DNA from: Rhodococcus xishaensis
Lineage (GTDB): Bacteria > Actinomycetota > Actinomycetes > Mycobacteriales > Mycobacteriaceae
Length of the DNA: 64,000 bases
Direction: 5' to 3'
Assembly (NCBI RefSeq): GCF_004011825.1
Contig: NZ_RKLO01000004.1
Coordinates: 1-64,000 of the forward strand
Below the pieces are notes generated by a model, which worked only from the letters and a program-made list of their open reading frames with translations, searched no databases and was not told where the DNA came from. Every line of letters begins with the position of its first letter. Within the stretch, counting starts at the first letter, position 1. Both the position numbers and the translations under genes were made by a program. This document shows, one piece after another, positions 25,422 through 39,700 of the stretch.

Positions 25422-26576
25422 CTACAGCCATCCACGCCTCTTGAAGACCGTGTAGAGGATCAAGCAGGTAAGCCCCATCGCTGCGAGTGCAATCAGATAG
25501 CCACCCGCCCACTCCAATTCGGGCATGTTCTCGAAATTCATGCCGTACACAGTGCCGATGAGTGTGGGCGCGAACAGGATTGCCGCCCACGAGGAGACCT
25601 TCTTGAGCTGCTCGTTCTCCGCGATGCTGGCATGTGTGAGCTTGCGCATCTCCTCGTTCTGCTCCTGCGAGATCAGCGTCGCGTTGACGGCGAGAATGTT
25701 GGCGAGCAGGTCCCGGAAGCCGTCGATCCGCTCCACGACGTTCGTCGCGTGATCGCTGACGTCGCGCAGGTACCTCTGTAGTTCGTCGTCGGTGTGATAC
25801 TTCTCGAACCCCGCCGACAGTGCCCGGAGCATGCCGAGCAGCGGCTTCGTCGCACGCTGGAACTCGATGACCTCGCGAGAGAGCTCGTAGATGCGCCGCG
25901 AGACCATCGGGTCGCCGCCGAACACCTCGGTCTCGATCTCGTCGATGTCGTTCTGCAGGCCGTCGACGACTGGGACGTAACCATCGACGACGGCGTCGAG
26001 GATCGCATAGAGCACGGCCTCGGGGCCGAGCTTCAACAGTTCCGGTTCGCTCTCCAGGCGCTCACGGACGCTCGACAGCTCCGGTGACTCACTGTGCCGG
26101 ACCGTCAGCACGAACGTCGGGCCGCAGAAGATGTGGAGTTCGCCGAAGTCGACGGTCTCCGACTCGTCGTGGTAGCGCGCCGAACGCAGCACGACGAACA
26201 ACGTATCCCCGTAGCGTTCGAGCTTGGGCCGCTGGTGCCGGTGGATCGCGTCCTCGACCGCCAGTTCGTGCAGATCGAACTGACTTGCTGCAGCATGCAG
26301 TTGCGCTTCGTCCGGGCGGTACAGCCCGATCCAGGCCATCGACGAGGCGTCGGGGAGGTGCGCGAGCGCCTCCGCCGGCGTCGCAGGCGTAGCGATACGC
26401 CGGCCGTCGCGGTAGACGGCGCTGTTCACAACGCTCGATTCGACGGCACTGGCCTGCGGCGCGGCGCCCTGACCGGGGTGACGTGGAGCCATCGAGTGCT
26501 CCGGTGAGACCGTGTCGTTGGCGGTGCCGGCGTCGCGGCGGGGCAGGATCGAACGAATGGGACGCTTCTGAGGCAT
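25422..26576 (-). CDS. corA: CorA family magnesium/cobalt transporter
   Basis: The 384-residue protein has a large cytoplasmic N-terminal domain and two C-terminal membrane helices. The CorA signature YGMNFENMP (near residue 345) closes the first helix. An Arg-rich, Gln/Ala-rich leader of about 50 residues precedes the CorA domain. ATG 26576 is chosen as the nearest start to the conserved part, without a clear ribosome-binding site; an in-frame ATG at 26615 is also possible, and the sequence there carries a hairpin and a tandem repeat. Confidence 0.9.
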   Translation of the reverse strand: MPQKRPIRSILPRRDAGTANDTVSPEHSMAPRHPGQGAAPQASAVESSVVNSAVYRDGRRIATPATPAEALAHLPDASSMAWIGLYRPDEAQLHAAASQFDLHELAVEDAIHRHQRPKLERYGDTLFVVLRSARYHDESETVDFGELHIFCGPTFVLTVRHSESPELSSVRERLESEPELLKLGPEAVLYAILDAVVDGYVPVVDGLQNDIDEIETEVFGGDPMVSRRIYELSREVIEFQRATKPLLGMLRALSAGFEKYHTDDELQRYLRDVSDHATNVVERIDGFRDLLANILAVNATLISQEQNEEMRKLTHASIAENEQLKKVSSWAAILFAPTLIGTVYGMNFENMPELEWAGGYLIALAAMGLTCLILYTVFKRRGWL

Positions 26577-26616
26577 GGCAAATACGGCTTTCGGGAAGGT
26601 TCGCAGGCAGGACATA

Positions 26617-26649
26617 AAGGCCATCGGCCTTCAGACAGGCCTTCAGACA
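26617..26649. repeat. Hairpin and 12-bp tandem repeat upstream of corA
   Basis: AAGGCC-ATC-GGCCTT forms a 6-bp hairpin at 26617-26631, and GGCCTTCAGACA occurs twice in tandem at 26626-26637 and 26638-26649. The region is either the 5' leader of corA or the very start of a longer reading frame. Confidence 0.5.
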
Positions 26650-26837
26650 CCAGTCGAACGCCACCCGCTCGGATGGCGTGGACAGCCTTGTTCAGCTGGC
26701 TCTCGGAGGTTGGCCACTCATCGCTGGCCTCACCTCCTCTTCCTCGAAGCCCGTAAACGGGCGCGGACCGACGAACGCCGCCACCCTACTCCGACACGCC
26801 GACGGCGACAACCCGAGCACGGGCCGCGGCCCCACGG

Positions 26838-29800
26838 TTACCCCTGTTCGAGGTAGGCCGCGAGAACGCTGCCGATCACCTCGAGAGAGTCCGGCTCGAT
26901 CATGTCGTTGTGATCGCAGTCGACGGGGCACTCGTCGATGCCACCGGTGACGATCGGACGCCACTCCTGCGGGGAGCGGCGCGCGCCCTCTGGGGCACCG
27001 ACCGCCGGAAAGACCAACAGGTCGCCGTCGAAGACTTCGGGCACGAAGCGATGCACCAGCAGTCGGGAGTTCGCGTATCCGTCATTGATCCGCTCGAGGT
27101 GTTCGGCGGTGACCCCGTCCGTCAGCCCCAGCCGATCGTTGAGCGCCCGAGCCGCGGTCTCGTACGTGAGATCCTCGGTCGCTACCTCGTCCAGCCCGAG
27201 TCCGCGCAGCAACTCGGCCAGTTCGAGCCCGCCGAGGAGCGCGTCCGAACCGTCGTCGGGATATGCGTCCATGACTGCGAGCGTCGCAACCTTCCGTCCC
27301 CGACGTTGCAGTTCGACGGCCATCGCATGCGCGAGGACCCCGCCGAGCGACCAGCCGAGCAGGTCATACGGTCCGTCGGGTGCTACGGCCGTCATCTCGT
27401 CGACGTACCTGCCGGCGAGGTCCTCGATCGAGGAGTACCGGGGTCCGCCGGCGATCGACGGTAGCTGGAGCCCGTACACGGGGCGATCCTCCGGGAGATG
27501 GCGCACCAGTCCGGCATACCCCCAGGACAGACCTATCCCGGGATGCACGCAGAACAGCGGTCTACCCGAGCCGTTCGCGCGCAAGTCGATCCGTACGGCC
27601 AGTGCCTCGTCGATGCTGCCAATCCCCACCGAGGTGATCCTCCGCGCCATTCCGGCTGGAGTCGGGGCCAGGAACAACGCCTGCAGCGGAACTGTCGTGC
27701 CGAGCCGTTCGCGGAGGTCGGTCACCACCTTCGTCGCGAGCAACGAGGTGCCGCCGAGGTCGAAGAAGTTCTCGTCCACCCCCACCCGGCCGACTCCGAG
27801 CACGTCGGCGAAGGACTGCACCACCGCCGACTCCACCGGTCCGGCGGGCTCGCGGTGCTCCGCCGACACGGACAGGAACGCCGGTTCCGGCAGTGCGTCC
27901 CGGTCGAGTTTGCCGGTCGGTGTCAGCGGGATCTGATCGAGGACGGTGACCGACGCGGGAACCATGTACGCCGGCAGGTGCCGCACGGCCGCGCGACGGA
28001 GGTCGTCAGGACCGACGTCGGTGTGCTCGACCGGACGTACGTACGAGCAGAGCAGCGTGTTGCCCGCGGGACCCGGACGCGCGAGGGTCACCGAGAACCC
28101 GACGTTCGGCTGGGCGGCGAGCACCGCGTCGATCTCGCCCGGCTCGATCCGGAACCCACGCACCTTGACCTGGAAGTCGCTGCGCCCGATGTACTCGAGG
28201 GTGTTGTCGGAGCGCCACCGCACCAGGTCTCCGGTGCGGTAGAGGCGGTCGCCCCCCCGACCCCACGGGTCGGCGACGAATCGGGACGCGGTCAGGGCCG
28301 GGCGCTCGTGGTATCCCCGGGCCAGGGCGGGCCCGCCGATGTACAACTCCCCGACCACGCCGCGCGGCACCGGATGCAGACGCGAATCCAACACGAGCTC
28401 GGTGACGCCGCGGATCGGGCCGCCGAGGGTGACCGGTTCCCCGGGACGCATCGGAGCACTGACGTTCGCCATGATCGTCGTCTCGGTGGGTCCGTACGCG
28501 TTGAGCATCGTGCGGCCGCGCGCCCAGCGAGCCACCAGTTCCGGCGGGCACGGCTCACCCGCCACCACCAGCGTCCGGAGCTCGTCCAGCCCCGTCGGGT
28601 CCACCGACGCGAGGGCGGTAGGAGTCACGAATCCGTGCGTCACCCGCTCTGATTCGAGCAACGAAGCGAGCTCGGTACCTCCGTAGACGTGCGGTGGAAC
28701 CACGACCATCGTGGCACCCGCGCACAGCGCCATCACTGTCTCGAACACGGAGGCGTCGAAGCTCGGAGACGCGAAGTGAAGGGTGCGCGCCCGCGGGGTC
28801 ACCTGCAGGTGGTCGCGCTCCTCGGCGGCCAGGTTCGCCAATCCGTGATGGGTCAGCACGACCCCCTTGGGGGTTCCGGTCGAGCCCGACGTGTAGATGA
28901 GGTACGCCGGATTGTCCGCCCGGACGGGGCGGATCAGCTCGGACGCATCGATCGGGGCGGGTGATGTCGCGGTGATCGCTGCGGCCGTCGCCGCGTCGTC
29001 GAGCTCCAACCAGTCGACTGTGTCGGGCAGCCGCTCGCGCCCCAAACTGGCCGTCAGCCCGAGGGCCGCGCCCGAGTCGGTCAACATCCACGAGATCCGC
29101 GCCGCCGGATAGTCGGGGTCGACGGGAAGAAAGGCCGCGCCGGTCTTCGCGACCGCCCACACCGCCGTCACCGAATCCGGCGAGCGTGACAGGCCGAGGG
29201 CGACGTACGTCTCGGGCCCCGCGCCCCGACCGATCAGATAGCGCGCCAGCTGGTTCGACCGTCCGTCGAGTTCTCGGTAGGACAGGTCGGCACCGGCGAA
29301 CGTGACCGCCTCCGCCGCGGGATTCCGCGCGGCCGCGGATGCGAGCAGGTCCGCCAAGCTGATCGGCGGAGCGTCGGGTCCGCCGCGCGCAGGCGCGAGA
29401 CCGCTCAGCTCACTCGCGTCGAGCATCTCGAGGTCCCCGACGGCCCGTCCCGGATCGGCGAGCGCGGAGTCGAGGATTCGGACGAACCGTTCGGCGAAGC
29501 CGTGCACCGTCCCCGGATCGAACAGATCGGTGGCGAAGATGATGCCGCCGTCCATTCCGGCGGGTTCTCCGGCGTCGTCGAACTGCTCACCCAGGACGAA
29601 CTCGAGGTCCTCCTTGACCACCTCGACGCCGTCGGCCAGAGCGTCGAGCGTCAGGCCGGGCAATTCGAGTCGCGCACCGGTGCCGTCCTGGAACTCGAGG
29701 GCCACCTGGAACAGCGGCGAGTAGGCGGTCGAACGCGCCGGATCGAGCTCCTCGACGACGCGCTCGAACGGGACGTCGGCGTGCGCGAAGGCTCCGAGGT

Positions 29801-30754
29801 CGACCTCCCGTGCCAGGTCCACCAGTTGCCAGAAAGACTGCCTGGCATCGACTCTTGTCCGCAGCGCCAGCGTGCCGACGAACATGCCGACCAGATCGTC
29901 GAGCACCCGCTCGCCGCGACCGGCAATCGGCGTCCCGATCACGATGTCGTCGGTGTCGCCGAGACGGCTGAGCAGAACCGCGAGCGCGGCGTGGATCGTC
30001 ATGAACAGACTCGCACCGCGATCTCTCGCGAACGACCGCAGTCGGCGGTGCAGATCGGCGTCGATCGTGAATTCAACCTGCCCGCCACGGAAGGACTGCT
30101 GGACCGGACGAGGCCGGTCGGCGGGCAGCCCCAACAGGTCCGGCGCTCCGGACAGAGTCCGGCGCCAATACGCCAGCTGCCGGGCGAGCAGTGAGTGCGG
30201 ATCGTCGCCGTCGCCGAGGAGTTCCCGCTGCCACACCGTGTAGTCGACGTATTGCACGGGCAACGGCGCCCAGTCCGGTGCGTGCCCGGCAACCCGCGCC
30301 GCGTACGCACGCATCAGGTCCTGGGCGAGCGGCCCGCTGGAGTATCCGTCGATGACGATGTGATGGGCCACGAACGCCAGGACGTGTTCGTCCGGGCCGA
30401 CCGAGAACAGCGCGCCGCGAATCGGGATCTGCTCGGTCACATCGAATCCCGCCGTGACGACCGCACGCACGCGGTCCCGGAGCTCGGACTCGTCCGGCAC
30501 GCGGATCGGTGTGAGCTCGATCGCCGCATCGGCGGCCGCGCGGACGTCCTGCACCGGCCCGTCATCGCCGATCGGGAAGACGGTGCGCAGCGACTCGTGC
30601 CGATTCACGACATCGTCGACCGCGGCTGCGAGAGCCGCGGTGTCCAGCGCTCCGCTGAGCCGAACCACCATCGGCACGTTGTATGCCGGCGACGACGGGT
30701 CGTACTGGTTGATGAACCACATCCGCTGCTGCGCAGCCGACAACGGCACCTGGG
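26838..30754 (-). other. NRPS module 7: C-A-T-TE, terminal module
   Basis: Condensation HHIVIDG near residue 7010, adenylation near 7500, carrier [11 protein letters not shown] near 7878, then a type I thioesterase from about 7935 with FCVHPGIG and GWSLGG. The code reads D-A-F-F-V-A-A-I-M, resembling codes for Phe or other hydrophobic residues. Confidence 0.75.
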
Positions 30755-33700
30755 ATGGCCGCACGACCGGTTCGAGCGCCGGCCGGCCGGACGGTCCGGT
30801 GTCCTGGTGCTCGATCCGTTCTGCCAGTGCGGCAGGCGTGGGCTCCTCGAACAGTGCCCGGACACCGAGGTCGACACCGAGGGCCTCGTCGAGCCTGGCG
30901 ACTGCCCGTGTTGCGGAGAGCGAGTTTCCGCCGAGATCGAAGAAGCTGTCGTCCACCCCTACCCGGCCGACGCCCAGAACATCGGCGAAGACCTCCGTGA
31001 CGGCCTCCTCGATCGGGTCGGTGGGTGCCCGGAAGACCCGCGCCGGGGCGCCGAACTCGGGGTCGGGCAGTGCACGTCGATCGAGTTTGCCGACCGGAGT
31101 CAGCGGGACGCTGTCGAGCACCTCGATCGCCGCCGGCACCATGTAGTCCGGGAGCCGTCCGGTCAGGCGGGCGCGGAGTGCACCGACGTCGACCGTGCGC
31201 TGTGGCGCCGCCGCGACGTAGCTGACGAGCACGTTGTCGCCGCCCGGACCGCGGCGACCCAGCGTTGCGGCGAACCGGACATCGGGGTGCGCCGTGAGTA
31301 CGGCGTCGATCTCTCCGAGTTCGACGCGGAAACCGCGGATCTGGACCTGGAAGTCGCTGCGCCCACGGTATTCGAGGCCGCCGTCGCTGGTCCATACACC
31401 GACGTCGCCAGTGCGGTACATCCGTTCGCCGGGAGCCCCGAACGGATTCGCGACGAACCTGGTGGCCGTGAGCCCGGGCCGACGGTGGTATCCGCGAGCC
31501 AACCCGGGGCCCGCGATGTACACATCGCCGGCGACCTCGGACGGTACCGGCTGCAGGCGCGCGTCGAGCACCGTCTCCGCGACCCCCGGGATGGGCCCAC
31601 CCAGCGTCAGTCGTGGCCCGCCCGTGTATTCCTCGATGTTCACGACGATCGTGGTCTCGGTGGGGCCGTACACGTTGAGGACCCGGCACCGTGGCAGCCA
31701 GTCGGCAACGAGGTCGGGCTGCCAGGATTCGCCTCCGACGAGGATGCACTCGAGGTCGACGAGTCCTGCGGGATCGACCGACGCGAGCGCGGCCGGGGTG
31801 ATGAATGCGTGGGTCACCCGCTGCTTCCGCAGCACAGCAGTGAGTTCGGTGCCGCCGTAGACCGAGCGCGGCACGATCACCATCGTCGCCCCGACCGCGA
31901 AGCACAGCAGGTATTCGAGGACCGACACGTCGAAACTGGGGGATGAGAAGTGCAGCGTCCGTGCCTCGGAGGTCACGCCGCTGCGCTCGCGCTGGATGTC
32001 GGCGTAGTTCGCCAGACCGCGGTGGGTGGCGACGACCGCCTTGGGGCGTCCGGTGGAGCCGGAGGTGTAGATCAGGTAGGCGGGAGCTTCGATGCGGACC
32101 GGAGCCGTCCGGTCCGCGTCGGTCACCGGCGCCGATGATCGCGCCTCGTACCCGCGCGTGAACTCGGGGTCGTCGAGCACCAACCAGCGCACCCCGCCGG
32201 GCAGGCGGGACCGATGCATCCGCGTGGTGACGCCGATCTCGGCGCCGGAGTCGGCGAGCATGTTCGCGACCCGCTCGGCCGGATAGTCCGGGTCTACGGG
32301 CACGAAGGCCGCTCCGGTCCGGGCCACCGCCCAGACCGCGAGGACCGACTCGACCGATCGTGCAATTCCCAGCACCACGAACGAATCGGGACCGATCCCC
32401 AGCTCGATCAGATGACGCGCGAGCCGGTTGGATCGACCGTCGAGCTCGCGGTAGGTCACCTGCTGGACCCCGTCGATGAGGGCCGTGGCGTCCGGATCCC
32501 GGGCTGCCGCCACGTCGAAGATCGCAGCGAGGGTGCGCGGCTGCGATCCCGGACCCGAACGCACCGGGGCCAATTCGCGCCGCTCGGCCACGGTGAGCAG
32601 GTCGAGATCCGCGAGTCGGCGGTCGGGCTCGTCGGCGAACAGGTGCAGTACCCGGAACAATCGATCGGCGATGTCGGAGACCCGATCCTCGTCCACCTGG
32701 TCGGGCCGGAACTTCAACGTCACCCGCAATCGGTCGGGGGCGGACGCAACGACGGTCAGGGGGTAGTGCGCGGAGTCACGGGCCTCGATGTCGACGATCC
32801 GCAGGCCGCCGATATCGATGTCGGTTCCGTCCCCGCGCACCGGGTACGACTCGAAGACGGTCAGCGTGTCGAATGCGGTAGCCGGACCCGCCGCCCTTTG
32901 GATGTCCGGGAGTCCGACATGGTGGTAGTCGAGCAACGCCGACTGCTCGGCCTGGATTCGGTCGAGCAACTCACCGAGAGTCTCGTACGGGTCCAGCCGA
33001 ATCCGCACCGGCACGGTGTTGATGAACAGTCCGATGGCGGACTCGACGCCGGCGAGATGAGGTGGCCGGCCGGACACGGTAGACCCGAACACGACGTCCT
33101 CGCGGCCGGTCAGTATCCCGAGCACGATTCCCCAAGCAGCCTGGACGACCGTGCCCAGCGTGATGCCCCGGTCCCGGACCGCCGCGCGTAGCCGGTCACT
33201 CGTCTCGGCGTCGAGCTCACAACTCAGATCCCGGGATTCGGTGAATCGGGTCGGGCCCCCCGACCGCTCAGGCAGCAGCAACGTGGGGTCGTCGAGCCCG
33301 GAAACGGCCTGGGTCCACGCCCGGATCGCCTCCGACGAGTCCCGCCCGGCCAGCCACTCGAGGAACCTGCGGTACGAGCCCGACCCGGCAGGGACGGCCG
33401 ATTCACCGTCGGTGGCATAGACCGCGAACAACTCCTCGAGCAGCAGTGGCGTAGACCAGCCGTCGAACAGGATGTGGTGGTTGGTGATCACCAGCTCGTG
33501 CCGTCCATCGGGCATGTGCAGCAGCATGATTCGCAACAGTGGTGGCCGGGCGATGTCGAACGGGGTCGCGCGGTCGGCGTCGAGGAGTTCGGCGAGTCGA
33601 TCCTCCGCTGCCGATTCCCCGAGGGAGCCGAGGTCGAGTTCGGTCCACGGCACCTCGACCGCATCCTGCACCACCTGCAGGGCGTCGCCGCCTCGTCCAC

Positions 33701-36700
33701 GGACGAATGCGACGCGCAGGTTCGGATGCCGGTCGAGCACCGCGCGCACTGCCCACTCCATCCGAGGCACGTCGACGGTCCCGCGCAGCGTCAGGATCAG
33801 CTGCACCATGTAGGCGTCCGCCGCATCCTCCACTGCTGCAGACAGTTCCGCGTGGAACATCATGCCCCGCTGCATCGGAGAGAGCGGCCACACGTCGGAC
33901 AAGCCGGTGAATCGGTGCTCGAGTCCCTCGATAGTCTCCTGATCAAGCTCGACCAGGTTGAGATCGGACGGTGTCAGCCCGCCTGCTCCGGGGGTGGTCG
34001 CGTGTTCGACCAGGGCCCGCGCCGCTCGAATCCACCAATGCGTCAAGCGCTCCACCTCACCCGAGGTGAGGACTCCACGCGGGAAGTCCCATGTCGCGGC
34101 GATTCGCGGTCCGTCCGGACCGGCCACCGTCGCGGCGTTGACGTCGATCACCGACGTCACCGCCAGATCAGGCGTCACCACCCCGCGAAGTCCGGAATCT
34201 TCTACCGGCAGCCACGTTCCGCTCTCGCGATCCCTCGCAACGGTGTCGGTCCGACCGAGGTAATTGAAGCTGATCTCCGGCAGTGGCTGCGTGGACAGTT
34301 CGGGTCGGGTGTCGTCGTCGAGATAGCGGAGCAGACCGAACCCGATGCCGTGGTCAGGGATCGACCGCATCCGTTCCTTGACGGTCTTCACCACGGCGCC
34401 GGCCGGTGCGTCGGCTGCCATCGCGGCGTCGACGTCGATGTCCGACAGATCGAATCGCACGGGGAACAGCGATGTGAACCACCCGACGGTCCGGGACAGG
34501 TCAGCGCCGGGCACCACCTGCTCCTCCCGGCCGTGCCCCTCGGTCACGATCGACACGGCGTCGGCATCGGCACCGCGTTCGCGGCGCCACAGCGTGATCG
34601 CGAGGACGAGCGCGCTCAGCAGCCCGTCGTCGACGCCGCCGTGAAACGCTTGCGGGACCGCGGTCGTGAGCCCGCGAGTCACCTCACCCGGAAGTTCGAC
34701 GGTGACGCGGTCCGTGGTGGCTCCGACATCGACTCGCGGATCCAGTTCGCGCGCACCGAGGCACGGACCCGACGGCTCGAGCATCGCCCGCCACAACCCG
34801 AGTTCGGAGCGACGGTCCCGACCGGCGGCCGCGAGGGAGTTCGCCCAAGTCCGCATCGACGTGCCGACCGGTTCGAGCACCGGGTCCTCGCCGGCCGCGG
34901 CCTGCCCGCACGCGGAGGCCAAATCGGGGACGAGGACGCGCCATGACACCCCATCGACGGCGAGATGATGAATGACGACGAGCAGCCGTGCACCGTCTGG
35001 GCCGGCGAAGTACACGACCTGGATCACCTTGCCCGAGAACGGGTCCAATCGATCCGCAGCCGCTTCCAGCTCGCGTCGGGCGAGTTGGGTGAATTCGGAT
35101 CCCTGCACCGTCTCGACGGGGACCGACCGCACGACCTCCAACCCGTCGACCGTCCCGGGAGGTGAAACCGTGACGCGCCAGCCGTTACGGGAGCGGTCGT
35201 CGCGGCGCAGCGAGGCCCGGAGCATGTCGTGGTGGTCCAGCACCGCGGTCACTGCCCTTGACAGGACATCGGTGTCCAGGTCGATCGGCACGTCCAACAG
35301 GACCGATTGGGAGTATCGGCCGAAGTCTCCCGAACGCTCCGCGAGCCAGTTCACGATCGGGGTCGTCACAACATCGCCGACACCACCGCCGGGCAGTTCC
35401 GGCAGGGGCTCGTCGGCCCGCTCGATCCGCGCGACCTCGGCGAGTCGGGCGACGGTGCGGCGCTCGAACACCTCGCGCGGGGTGATCACCACACCGGCAG
35501 TCTTCGCGCGGGATACCAGCTGGATCGACATGATCGAGTCCCCGCCGAGTCCGAAGAACGAGTCGTCGGCGGCCACCGTCTCGACCCCGAGAACCTCACC
35601 GAACAGTGTGGCGAGGGTGCGTTCCAGGCCTGTCGCGGGACGTCGACCGGTCCCGCCGGCCACGCGCGGGTGCGGCAGGGCCGCACGGTCGATCTTTCCG
35701 TTCGGTGTCAGTGGGAACTCGTCGAGCACGGCGACTGCGGCCGGCACCATGTAGCTCGGTAGCTGCCCCGCAGCCTCGTCGATCACCGCGTCGGCCGCGA
35801 CGTCCGCCCCGGGCTCGGGAACGACGTAGCCGAACAGTCGGGTCGTACCCGTGGAGGCGCCCGAGCCGTCGGGGCGGGCGAGCACCAGTGCCGAGGCGAT
35901 GCCCGGCATCGAGGCCAGCACGGACTCGACCTCCCCGGGTTCGACCCGGAATCCGCGGACCTGTACCTGGAAATCCGTGCGTCCCAGGTACTCGAGTCCA
36001 CCGCTTGGCGTGAGCCGGACCCGGTCACCTGAGCGGTACATCCGCTGCGAGGGTGCGAACGGGTCGGCCACGAACCGGGTAGCGGTCAGGCCCGGCTGTC
36101 GCCGATAGCCCCGCGCCAGCTGGGGGCCGAACACGTACAGCTCGCCCGCGACGCCGACGGGCACCGGATGCAGGCGATCGTCGAGGACACGGACGCCGAT
36201 CCCGGGCAGTCCGGCCCCGATCGCCGACCCCGGAGTCGGAGAGGCAAGCACTTCCTCCGCGGTGATCCGATGCCATGTGACATGGACGCACGTCTCGGTG
36301 ATGCCGTACATGTTCACGAGCGCCGGGCGGTGGGTGCCGCGACGGTCCACCCAGCCGGCCAGTCGCGGGGCGTCGAGCGCCTCACCGCCGAACACCACCC
36401 AGCGGAGGTCGAGTGCGCCCTCCGTCTCGGGATCGGCATCGGCATCGGCGTCGGCGAGTTGGTAGAAGGCCGACGGGGTCTGGCTGAGCATCGTCACCGA
36501 CTCGGCCCGCAGCAGCTCCAGCATGTCCGACGGCGACCGTGCGGTGTGGTAGTCCACGACGACCACGCGACCCCCGAATCCGATGGCCCCCCACAACTCC
36601 CAGACAGCGAAGTCGAATGCGTACGAATGGAACATCGTCCACACGTCGCGCGCGCCGAAGCCGAGAACCTCGCACGCACCGGCGAGCAGTGTCCGCACGT

Positions 36701-39700
36701 TGCGGTGGGTCACCACGACCCCCTTGGGTCGCCCGGTCGATCCCGACGTGTAGATCAAGTAGGCGGGAGACTGCGGGCGCAGCGGACCGACGCGGTCGGC
36801 GTCGGTGACCGTCGACGCCGGCTGGGCGTCGATCCGTGCGCGGATGTCGGGCGCCTCGGTGCGGACGACCGGAACATCTTCCGGGAAGACCTCATCTGGA
36901 ACGGAATCGTCGGCGAGGACACACACCGCCCCGGCATCCTCGACGACGAACCGGATGCGGTCGGTCGGATACCCCGGGTCCACCGGGAGGTAGGCCGCGC
37001 CCGCGCGCACGATGCCCACGAGGGTGGCCGCCAGGTCGACGGTCCGGTCCATCGCGACGGCGACCACCGACTCGGGGCCGAGCCCACGCTGGATCAGCCA
37101 GCGCGCCAGCCGGTTCGATCGCTCGTCGAGCTCCTGGTAGGTGAGGCGTGTTTCACCGCAGGTGACCGCCACGGCGCCGGGTGTCGCGGCGGCAGCTGAG
37201 CCGAACAGGTCCGCCAACGTGCCGTCCTGCTCGGTCGGCTCGGGACCAGCCTCGGGGCGCTCCGCCAACTCGATGTCGCCGACGGCGACCGAGGAGTCGG
37301 CCGCGGCCGCGGTGAGCAGCCGAGACAGCATCGCGGCGAGACGGGCGACGGTGGTGTCATCGAACACGTCTGTCGCGAAGACGATCTCACCGTTCAACCC
37401 AGCCGGCGCCCCGTCGTCGGTCCGGCTCTCACCGATCCCGAACTGCAGGTCGAACTTCGCTTCCCGGGTGTCGATGTCGAGGCCTTCGACGGTCAGGCCG
37501 GGCAGGTGCCCCTGCGGCCGGTCGACGTTGCGGAACTCGAGGAGGACCTGGAACAGCGGGGCGAACGACGTGTTGCGGGCGGCACCGGTGCGCGCCACCA
37601 AGCGCTCGAACGGTAGATCCGAGTGGGCGAAGGCGTCGATGTCGCTCTCCCGTACGGCGTCGAGCACACTCGAGAACGAGGCCGCCGGATCGATGTCGGT
37701 CCGGAGCACGAGCGTGTTCACGAACATGCCGACGACGTCGTCCAGTTCGGCCTCCCCACGCCCGGCGACAGGCGTACCTACAACCACGTCACGGGTCCCA
37801 CCGACACGCGCAAGCAGTGCTGCCAGCCCGGCGTGCACCACCATGAAGAGCGTCGAATCATGTTGTTGTGCAATCTCGACCAGCGCTCGGTGCGCCTCCG
37901 CAGTAACCGCGAACGGAACCCGGCTACCGCGAGTGGTACGCCGGGCGCCCCGTGGACGATCCAGCGGTAGCGTCGTCACCGGCGGCGCACCCGACAGTCG
38001 GTCCAGCCAGTAGGACTCCTCCTGGACAAGATGCGAACTCGGATCGTCGGGGCTGCCCAGAATCTCCCGCTGCCACAGCGCGTAGTCGGCGTACTGCACC
38101 GGTAGCGGCGACCAGTCCGGTGCGCTGCCCGTCACGCGCGCCCGGTAGGCGGTCACGACATCACGCACGAGGGGCCCGATCGAGAACCCGTCGGCGGTGA
38201 TGTGATGGAGTACCAGCACCAGAACGTGCTCGTCGGGCTGAAGTCGCAGCACCTGTAGCCGTACCGGGACGCTTTGCGCCACATCGAATCCCGCGCCGAT
38301 CAGTTCCTCAACCCGGGCTTCGAGGCCACCGGGCTGCACCGACTCCGGCTCGAGGGCGCCCACCGCGTCCTCGGCTGCCACAACCATCTGGGTCGGCCCG
38401 GTCGGCGCCGACGGGTACACCGTCCGCAGCGACTCCTGCCGCCGCACCACGTCGATCAACGCCTCCCGCAACGCCGGCACGTCGAGGGTTCCCGACAACC
38501 GCAGCACCATCGGCACGTTGTAGGTGGCGGACTCGGGCTCGAACTGGTTCAGGAACCACATGCGTTCCTGCGCCCACGACAGCGGCACCCGATCCGGCCG
38601 GATGCCGGCACGCAGCCGTGGTGTGGACACCGTTCGCGTGTGATCGGCACGCGACGCGAGACGTCCTGCGGTTCCGCAGTCGAACAAGTCCCGGACGTCG
38701 AGGTCGGACCCGAGTGAACGGTTGATCCGCGCGACCGCCCGCGTCGCGCTGAGCGAGTTGCCACCGAGGTCGAAGAAGCTGTCATCGACCCCCACCCGTT
38801 CGACACCGGTGATGTCCGCGAAGACCGCCACTACCTCCTCCTCGGCGTGGGTCGTCGGGGCGCGGAACTGCGAGGTCGCGGAGGCGAGGTCGGGTGCCGG
38901 CAACCGGTCCCGATCGAACTTGCCGACCGGGGTGAGCGGGAGTTCGTCGAGGATCATGATCCTGTCGGGCAGCATGTAGCCAGGTAGTCTGCGAGCCGCG
39001 AAATCGGTCAGTTCGGCGTCCTCGACGCCACCGTCCGCCATCGGCACCACGTACGAGACGAGAAGCGAATCGCCCGCGTCACGCCGTCGCGCAACGGTGA
39101 TCGCATGCGCCACCGCTGGGTGCGCCACCAACGCCGCGTCGATCTCACCGAGTTCGATCCGGAAGCCGCGCACCTTCACCTGGAAGTCGCTGCGTCCCAG
39201 ATAGTCCAGCGCACCGTCGGACCGTCTGCGCACCACGTCACCGGTGCGGTACATGCGGTCGCCGGCCTTGCTGGAGGGGCACGCCACGAACCGTGCGGCG
39301 GTCAGCCCCGGCTGCCGGTGGTAGCCGCGGGCCATGCCCGCGCCCGCGATGTACAGCTCTCCCGGCACCCCCGGCGGAACGGGACGGAGCAACGGGTCGA
39401 GCACCACCAGTTCGGTACCCCTGACCGGGGTGCCGATCGGGGTGTCGGCGCCGGAAACCAGCTGCCCACTGATCGTCGACACCACGGTCGACTCCGTCGG
39501 GCCGTAGGCGTTCAGCATCGTACGACCCGGCGCCCACGCGGCGACGAGTTCGGGCCCGAGGATATCGCCCCCCACGACCAGGACCTCCAGCGCGTCGAGC
39601 GGCTCCGGTTCGACCGTCGCGAGCGCCGCGGGTGTGATGCAGACGTGCGTGATGCGCTTCCCGGCAAGCAGTTCGGCCAACGCCGGTCCCCCGTAGACGT

